DNA from: DASSJT01 sp963715025
Lineage (GTDB): Bacteria > Actinomycetota > Actinomycetes > Actinomycetales > Dermatophilaceae
Assembly: GCA_963715025.1 (NCBI GenBank)
Contig: CAVQQQ010000009.1
Location: 124,001-188,000, forward strand
Direction of reading: 5' to 3'
Length of the DNA: 64,000 nt
In this document: piece after piece, positions 59,327 to 64,000 of the stretch
How the letters are laid out: each line of letters begins with the position of its first letter
Position numbering within the stretch: the first letter of the stretch is position 1
Notes under the pieces: model-generated
What the model was told of the DNA's origin: nothing
Database searches by the model: none
The model's input: only the letters and a program-made list of their open reading frames with translations
Position numbers and translations under genes: made by a program

Positions 59327-59754
59327 CAGTCGAGCTGCACCACCGCGACGCAGCGGCCGAGGACCCTTACCTCTCCCCCGGTTGCGGACATCTCCAGTGT
59401 CGCCCGGCGGGTCTCCGCGTCTACGGACTTGACCACGCCACTGACCGAGAGCGCCGCACCTCCTCGCGGAACGACGAGCATCTGTGTGAACCGAGTGCCG
59501 TAGTCGACCACCCGTCCGGCGTCCCCGACCCAGTCCGACACCACGCTGGCCACGGCGCCCATGGTCCACATCCCGTGGGCGATGACGTCGGGCAGGCCGA
59601 CGGACTTCGCGAAGGCCTCGTCCTGGTGGATGGGGTTCTGGTCGCCGGAGGCATTGGCGTAGGCGACGAGCGCCTCGCGGGTCACCGCGACGGTGACCGG
59701 CCCGATGGAGTCGCCGACAGCGGTCGCTGAGGCGGTGCGCACGGCCACGGTCAC
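59326..59754 (-). CDS. MaoC-like (HadB-type) hydratase subunit
   Basis: 142-residue hot-dog-fold protein. YANASGDQNPIHQDEAFAKS (catalytic Asp and His) and GLPDVIAHGMWTMGAVASVV are the hydratase-2 motif. With the upstream gene it forms a two-subunit acyl dehydratase, as mycobacterial HadAB does. GTG 59754 overlaps the hadA-like stop by four bases (GTGA). MurB follows; no third HadC-like gene is present. Confidence 0.85.
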   Translation of the reverse strand: MTVAVRTASATAVGDSIGPVTVAVTREALVAYANASGDQNPIHQDEAFAKSVGLPDVIAHGMWTMGAVASVVSDWVGDAGRVVDYGTRFTQMLVVPRGGAALSVSGVVKSVDAETRRATLEMSATGGEVRVLGRCVAVVQLD

Positions 59755-60197
59755 TCCCCTCCCCGGATGACGATGGTCGACGACGAGGTGCACAGCGGCT
59801 CACCTGCCGCAGTGGCGAGCTCGGTGCGCGTGGTCACCATGGCGTGGCCCCCGGCCTCGCGCACGCTGTCGACCACCAGAGTGCCCATCACCTCGTCACC
59901 AGCCGTGATGGGCCGGTGGTGGACGAACCTCTGCTCCCCATGGACGACCCGGGAGAAGTCGATGCCGGCCTCGGGGTCGGCGATCAGCTGCCGGTCGCAT
60001 TGCTGGGCCAGCGTCACGGCGAAGGTGGGCGGGGCGATCACGTCGCGGTAGCCCGCAGCCCGGGCCGCCTCCGCCGACCTGTGCACCGGGTCGGTGGCGC
60101 CCACCGCGGCGGCGAACGCCGACAGGGAAGCCGCGTCCACGGCATACGGTCCACTGGGCGGGTAGGTGCGTCCCGCAAAGTCTTGGTTCACGGCCAT
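59751..60197 (-). CDS. MaoC N-terminal (HadA-type) dehydratase subunit
   Basis: About 148-residue hot-dog-fold protein (FAS1-like dehydratase N-terminal type). VGATDPVHRSAEAARAAGYR, DVIAPPTFAVTLAQQ and VHGEQRFVHHRPITAGDEV are visible; the catalytic motif is degenerate, as in HadA, so it probably binds the acyl chain. ATG 60197 was chosen; GTG 60206 is an alternative. rpmG-hadA-hadB order and the flanking tRNAs match the mycobacterial locus. Confidence 0.82.
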   Translation of the reverse strand: MAVNQDFAGRTYPPSGPYAVDAASLSAFAAAVGATDPVHRSAEAARAAGYRDVIAPPTFAVTLAQQCDRQLIADPEAGIDFSRVVHGEQRFVHHRPITAGDEVMGTLVVDSVREAGGHAMVTTRTELATAAGEPLCTSSSTIVIRGGE

Positions 60198-60287
60198 GGC
60201 GGCCACTCTATTGGGCCGCCGTCCGGGGATGACAAAACCGCCCCCGACGAGAAGTCGGTGGGCGGCCTGTGGCGTGCGGCGACGACG

Positions 60288-60458
60288 TCAGCGGGTCTCG
60301 CGGTGCAACGTGTGCTTGCGCTCCCGGGGGCAGAACTTCATCAGCTCGAGCCGGTCGGGGTTGTTGCGCCGGTTCTTCTTCGTGATGTAGTTGCGCTCCT
60401 TGCACTCCGTGCACGCCAAGGTGATCTTGGGGCGGACGTCGGCGGTCTTCGTGGCCAC
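60288..60458 (-). CDS. rpmG: 50S ribosomal protein L33
   Basis: 56-residue protein, VRPKITLACTECKERNYITK then NRRNNPDRLELMKFCPRERK. Cys16, Cys19 and Cys43 are present, but residue 46, usually the fourth zinc Cys, is Glu. Start is GTG 60458. It lies between tRNA-Met and the hydratase pair. Confidence 0.95.
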   Translation of the reverse strand: MATKTADVRPKITLACTECKERNYITKKNRRNNPDRLELMKFCPRERKHTLHRETR

Positions 60459-60567
60459 GGGGCAACCTGCTCTCGAAACTTCGGGTGGAGATGTCGGACC
60501 TGCCGCGCGCACGGCAGCGACGCAACAGAATACGCGAGTTCAGGAGCATTCCTGAAATCGCGCTGCG

Positions 60568-60641
60568 TAGCGGGGGCGGGGCTCGATCCCGCGACCTCAC
60601 GATTATGAGTCGTGCGCTCTAACCAGCTGAGCTACCCCGCC
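60568..60641 (-). tRNA. tRNA-Met (anticodon CAT)
   Basis: 74-base cloverleaf with acceptor GGCGGGG, anticodon arm CACGA-CTCATAA-TCGTG (anticodon CAT) and T-arm GCGGG-ATCGAGC-CCCGC. The normal first acceptor pair, here G-T, and the D arm suggest the elongator rather than the initiator. Confidence 0.93.
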
Positions 60642-60672
60642 TCGGGGTTGGGCACCGCCAGGCGCCCACCTG

Positions 60673-60745
60673 AGCCCCAATAGGGAATCGAACCCTAGAC
60701 CTTTTCCTTACCATGGAAACGCTCTGCCGACTGAGCTATTGGGGC
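60673..60745 (-). tRNA. tRNA-Thr (anticodon GGT)
   Basis: 73-base cloverleaf: acceptor GCCCCAA with TTGGGGC, anticodon arm TTTCC-ATGGTAA-GGAAA (anticodon GGT) and T-loop TTCGATT. It is first of the tRNA-Thr, tRNA-Met, rpmG cluster; a TAGTCT -10-like box lies at 60789-60794. Confidence 0.94.
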
Positions 60746-60965
60746 GGCCCACCACGCGGGGCACCGGCCGCGCTGTAGTGCGGCGACGAGACTACACGGT
60801 CCGCGGCCCGGATAAGAAATCGGCGAGCCCGACCAGGATCGGCCTCCGCGGTGCCCTCCGACCGGCCCTGGCCGCGGGCCCGACGGACCCACAAGGCGAG
60901 CGCCGAAGCACGGTCGAGGTGGGCAAAACCGCCCCCAGCAAGCATGGCGCTTCTAGGGTGACCCC

Positions 60966-61538
60966 ATGCCAGGCGCAGCGGAACCGGGTGGCACCGAGCC
61001 CCGGGCGCAGCGTCCGGCGGTGGACGTCCGCGTGGCCGGACCAGAGGATGCGGACGCGTTGCTCGACCTCCAGCAGGCCCTCGACCGCGAGACATCATTC
61101 ATGCTGCTCACCCCGGGCGAGCGGCCCGACGACGCGGCCCTGCTGCGCACCCGACTGGAGACCATCGCCCAGGGCGCCGACCCGGCATACGTCATCGTGG
61201 CGGACACCGGGGCACGTCATGCTGCCGACCGGCTCGCGGGCTATGTCGACGTGTCCGTGTTGCCCTTCCAGCGGTCGCTCGGCACCGGGTATGTCGTCAT
61301 GGGGGTGCGCCAGTCCTTCGCTGGGCAGGGAGTCGGCCGGGCGCTGCTCAGGGCTGCGATCGACACCGCTCGGGATACCGGGCTGGGCCGGCTCGAGCTG
61401 ACCGTGATGGAGCACAACCGGAGGGCGCTGGGGCTCTACCTATCCTGCGGATTCCAGGTCGAAGGCCTGCGTCGCGACGCGGTGTGGGTCGGAGGGGAGG
61501 CGGTGTCGGAGTACTGGATGGGCCTGCTCCTGAGCTGA
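60966..61538 (+). CDS. GNAT-family N-acetyltransferase
   Basis: 190-residue acetyl-CoA-dependent transferase. VRVAGPEDADALLDLQQALD begins the fold, and VRQSFAGQGVGRALLRAAID is the acetyl-CoA pyrophosphate loop (QGVGRALL), followed by LELTVMEHNRRALGLYLSCG. The substrate is unknown. ATG 60966 lies close after a 220-base gap that holds no other gene. Confidence 0.85.
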   Translation: MPGAAEPGGTEPRAQRPAVDVRVAGPEDADALLDLQQALDRETSFMLLTPGERPDDAALLRTRLETIAQGADPAYVIVADTGARHAADRLAGYVDVSVLPFQRSLGTGYVVMGVRQSFAGQGVGRALLRAAIDTARDTGLGRLELTVMEHNRRALGLYLSCGFQVEGLRRDAVWVGGEAVSEYWMGLLLS

Positions 61539-61573
61539 CACCCGCCGCATTCGGCCCGGGGGCGCCGAGCGGG

Positions 61574-62023
61574 TCAGCCGCGGCTGCGCACCAGCTCGGC
61601 CACCCGGGCGATGCCGAACGCATATCCCTGGATGCCGCAGCCGACGATCACGCCGTCGGCGACACCGGACAGGTAGGAATGGTGCCGGAAGTCCTCGCGC
61701 GCGTGCACATTGGAGATGTGGACCTCGATGACCGGTCCGCGGACCGCGGCCAGCGCGTCGCGCAGGGCGACCGAGGTGTGGGTCAGCGCGCCAGCGTTGA
61801 CGACGATGCCCGCAGCCGACGCGCGTACCTCGTGAATGGCGTCGAGCAGGACGCCCTCATGGTTGCTCTGGCGGAAGTCGAGCGCGAAGCCGGCCTCGTC
61901 AGCGGCCTTGTGACACACGGCCTCGACGTCGGCGAGGGTGTCGCGGCCGTAGATGTCGAGCTCCCGCTCGCCGAGCAGGTTGAGGTTGGGCCCGTTCAGG
62001 ACCACGACCGCCTGGCCACCCAT
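61574..62023 (-). CDS. aroQ: Type II 3-dehydroquinate dehydratase
   Basis: 149-residue shikimate-pathway enzyme (3-dehydroquinate to 3-dehydroshikimate). VVLNGPNLNLLGERELDIYG contains the catalytic Tyr/Arg region, FRQSNHEGVLLDAIHEV and VVNAGALTHTSVALRDALA carry the substrate-binding Asn and His, and EVHISNVHAREDFRHHSYLS follows. ATG 62023 is used. It is convergent with the GNAT gene and next to the CHAT gene. Confidence 0.95.
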   Translation of the reverse strand: MGGQAVVVLNGPNLNLLGERELDIYGRDTLADVEAVCHKAADEAGFALDFRQSNHEGVLLDAIHEVRASAAGIVVNAGALTHTSVALRDALAAVRGPVIEVHISNVHAREDFRHHSYLSGVADGVIVGCGIQGYAFGIARVAELVRSRG

Positions 62024-62126
62024 GTGCGCACCTCCCGCGTGCCGGTATGCCGGGTGCCCGCCTGCGCGCGCACCGCGCGTCCCAGCCTAGGCCAGGAGCC
62101 GGACGCCGCCGGGGTCCGCCGGATGG

Positions 62127-64000
62127 TCAGCCGCTCGGGGACGGGCTGGGCGTCGGCGACGGGGGCGCCAGCTCGACCGGGTAGGTGGCGCGGTCGTTCG
62201 CGGGGTTGGGATCCCGGGTCTCGCTGCTCACGGTCGCGTTCACGTCGAACGTCTCCGCCCCGGTCACGGTGACGGCGATCTTGAAGACCCCGCGGGTGGC
62301 ATGGTCTCCGACGGAGCAGACGGCCCTGGCAGAGCCCTGCAGGTCACAGCGCACTGACTGGCTGGGGTCCGTGCCCGGGTAGAAGCCGGCGTCCAGGATC
62401 TGGCCCGTTCCGGTCACGTCCACAACGACCCGCTCACCCCGGGCTACGTCCTGCGAGTCCCGATTGTCGGTCTGGAAGGTGACCAGCACCTCTCCCGAGC
62501 CGCCGCCCTCCCCGTGGCCGAAGACCCGGATGGTCAGGTCCGGCGCCACCACGTGGGGCGGCTTCGTCACCGTGGTCGACCAGGTGTTCGAGGCCGTGGA
62601 CCGTTTCCCGTCGGTACCGACTGCCCTGACGGTGTACGTGTACGTGCCCGCCCTCGAGAGCGTGTCGACGGCCCTCGGGACGGCCGGGGTGGCCACGACT
62701 GTGCCATTCCGCATGACTTCCCAGGTCGACACCTTGGCGGAGTCGTCGGGCGCCGGATCCCAGCGCAGTGTGACTGTGGCGGTTGTCGTTCCCTCCTTCT
62801 GGACAAGGGTGCCGGTGAGGTTGGTAGGTGCCGTGAGCGTGGGCTCGGGCGGCGGCGGCCACAACTTCCACACCAGCAGGCCGGCGGCGGCCAGGACGAG
62901 GACGGCCACCGCCCAGATCCAGCGCCGCCCGTGCAGGCCCGCTACGACATCGGGCGTGGGAGGGCTTCGCCGGCCGTCCCGCCCGACGGCTGTCACCGCA
63001 TACGCGAAAGTGCCCCGGCCAGGTGCGTCGACCCAGCGGTTGGACTTCGTCTCCGCGACCAGCGCCCCGTGCCTCAGCACCTCCCAATGGTCCACGGGTG
63101 AGTCCTCGACCTGGGGCTGTGCCCACGTGAGCACGACTTCTCGCCTGGACACATGGCCGTTCAGCTGGGTCGGGGACATGGGTGGCCTGGGCGGCCCGCT
63201 CGGCAAGGCCGCCAGGGGCGAAGGTCGCTCCGCCGACGGCGTGGGCGGGGGTTCCGGCTCGGGCTTCACGACCGGTGGTGGCGCGGGTGGCGGTGGCTCG
63301 ATGACCTGGTCGGCCAGGTCGAAGATCTTCCCGTCGCCCGCCCGGAGGTACAGGACAGGGGTGGCCCACTCGGAGGGCCGCACGGCCAGGATTGCCTGCC
63401 GAGCGAGCGTCACCGCCAGGTCAACGGGGCGCCCGACGGTGATGCCCTCGTAGAGCGTGCTGCTGAAGGCAATCGCCGCCTCGTCGGTGATCTCGAACTG
63501 CATCGCCACGACCGCCGGGATGCCCTGCTGGACCAGGCTCACGGCGGTACCGGCATACGGGTCGACCTCGCTGATCCGGGCACCCTCGCAGGAGTTCAGG
63601 ACGGCCAGGCGGATCGGCGAGTTCGAGAGCATCACCCCGAGGTCGTGCCCAGTCACCCGTCGCCCTTGCCCGTTGGGCTCGGTGAAGATGAGGATCCCGT
63701 CCCCCGTCGTCTTGTCGACTCCGCCGTGACCGATGAAGTGGAAGACGTGGTAGTCGTTCAGAACCGTCTGCCGCAGGAGGTCGAGGGAGGCTGTCGAGAG
63801 TCGGTCGACCTGCAGGCGGCCGCTCTCGACGAGAGGCGCCAGGATGCCCTGCAGCTTGTCCCACTCGGCCTCCACGTTGAGCTGCGGGTGGTCGGACGGG
63901 CTCGAGATGACCACGATCATGCGGACCGGTCCGGTCACCGCGAGCGGCGTGATGGGCTCGGCGATCTCCACGAAGCGAATCACGGGGTACTTTCCGAGCT
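62127..64000 (-). CDS. CHAT-domain membrane protein with fibronectin III repeats (partial, N-terminus outside window)
   Basis: The frame is open to the window end and reads LGKYPVIRFVEIAEPITPL before the GTG at 63983, so the start lies outside. A CHAT (caspase-like) protease domain has the catalytic His in YHVFHFIGHGGVDK and Cys in LAVLNSCEGARIS. A proline-rich spacer and an FN3 module follow, then one transmembrane helix (WAVAVLVLAAAGLLVWKLW), a second FN3 module and a beta-rich C-terminal domain. The topology suggests an intracellular CHAT domain and an extracellular tail. Substrate and partner are unknown. Confidence 0.8.
   Translation of the reverse strand, partial: LGKYPVIRFVEIAEPITPLAVTGPVRMIVVISSPSDHPQLNVEAEWDKLQGILAPLVESGRLQVDRLSTASLDLLRQTVLNDYHVFHFIGHGGVDKTTGDGILIFTEPNGQGRRVTGHDLGVMLSNSPIRLAVLNSCEGARISEVDPYAGTAVSLVQQGIPAVVAMQFEITDEAAIAFSSTLYEGITVGRPVDLAVTLARQAILAVRPSEWATPVLYLRAGDGKIFDLADQVIEPPPPAPPPVVKPEPEPPPTPSAERPSPLAALPSGPPRPPMSPTQLNGHVSRREVVLTWAQPQVEDSPVDHWEVLRHGALVAETKSNRWVDAPGRGTFAYAVTAVGRDGRRSPPTPDVVAGLHGRRWIWAVAVLVLAAAGLLVWKLWPPPPEPTLTAPTNLTGTLVQKEGTTTATVTLRWDPAPDDSAKVSTWEVMRNGTVVATPAVPRAVDTLSRAGTYTYTVRAVGTDGKRSTASNTWSTTVTKPPHVVAPDLTIRVFGHGEGGGSGEVLVTFQTDNRDSQDVARGERVVVDVTGTGQILDAGFYPGTDPSQSVRCDLQGSARAVCSVGDHATRGVFKIAVTVTGAETFDVNATVSSETRDPNPANDRATYPVELAPPSPTPSPSPSG

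Overview
This is a GC-rich actinobacterial chromosome segment. The compact translation genes have typical actinobacterial traits: an acidic N-terminal extension on NusG, a 61-residue zinc-type S14, frequent GTG and TTG starts, and TANNNT -10 boxes. The style fits Micrococcales, probably Dermatophilaceae/Intrasporangiaceae, but no rRNA gene is present, so that placement is inference.

Layout from left to right. Positions 1-10231 hold a partial secreted pullulanase-type GH13 enzyme, an ABC-F ATPase, a secreted protein joining cell-wall-binding repeats to a PIG-L deacetylase domain, a DinB2-like Y-family polymerase, truA and an MFS transporter. Positions 10378-27709 (minus strand) are the joined S10, spc and alpha operons, from rpsJ down to rplQ, with secY, adk, map and infA. 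Positions 28208-31077 hold a divergent EamA transporter / LysR regulator pair and a DUF72 protein. Positions 31211-35591 are the str operon (rpsL, rpsG, fusA, tuf). Positions 36182-41154 are an accessory block: an SRPBCC protein, a type II NADH dehydrogenase with a DosR-like box, a flavin monooxygenase and a spermidine-synthase-like protein. Positions 41268-54844 are rpoC, rpoB, two decayed genes (an MFS transporter and an mkl-type ATPase), then rplL, rplJ, rplA, rplK, nusG, secE and tRNA-Trp. Positions 55103-58122 (plus strand) carry an aminotransferase, a DUF5709 protein and adenosine deaminase. Positions 58253-60745 (minus strand) carry murB, a two-gene hydratase pair, rpmG, tRNA-Met and tRNA-Thr. 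The right end has a GNAT acetyltransferase, aroQ and a partial CHAT-domain membrane protein.

Most of the window therefore builds the ribosome and RNA polymerase. Own promoters are visible for S10, str, rplJL and rpoBC. Long hairpin terminators follow rplQ, rplO, tuf, rpoC, rplL and rplA. Several leaders and gaps carry further structured elements.

The most unusual signal is a short word, CGGCATAC (reverse complement GTATGCCG). I counted 38 exact copies by hand, against roughly 2 expected from base composition. It occurs on both strands, in coding and non-coding DNA. In genes it forces rare codons (ATA, TAT, GCA), and between ribosomal genes it occurs as inverted pairs that form hairpins. This is the pattern shown by DNA uptake sequences in Neisseria and Pasteurellaceae, but the function here is unknown. 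Second, ribosomal proteins L17 and L4 carry the same extra C-terminal module of about 50 residues. Third, the DinB-type polymerase has isoleucine where an aromatic steric gate is expected.
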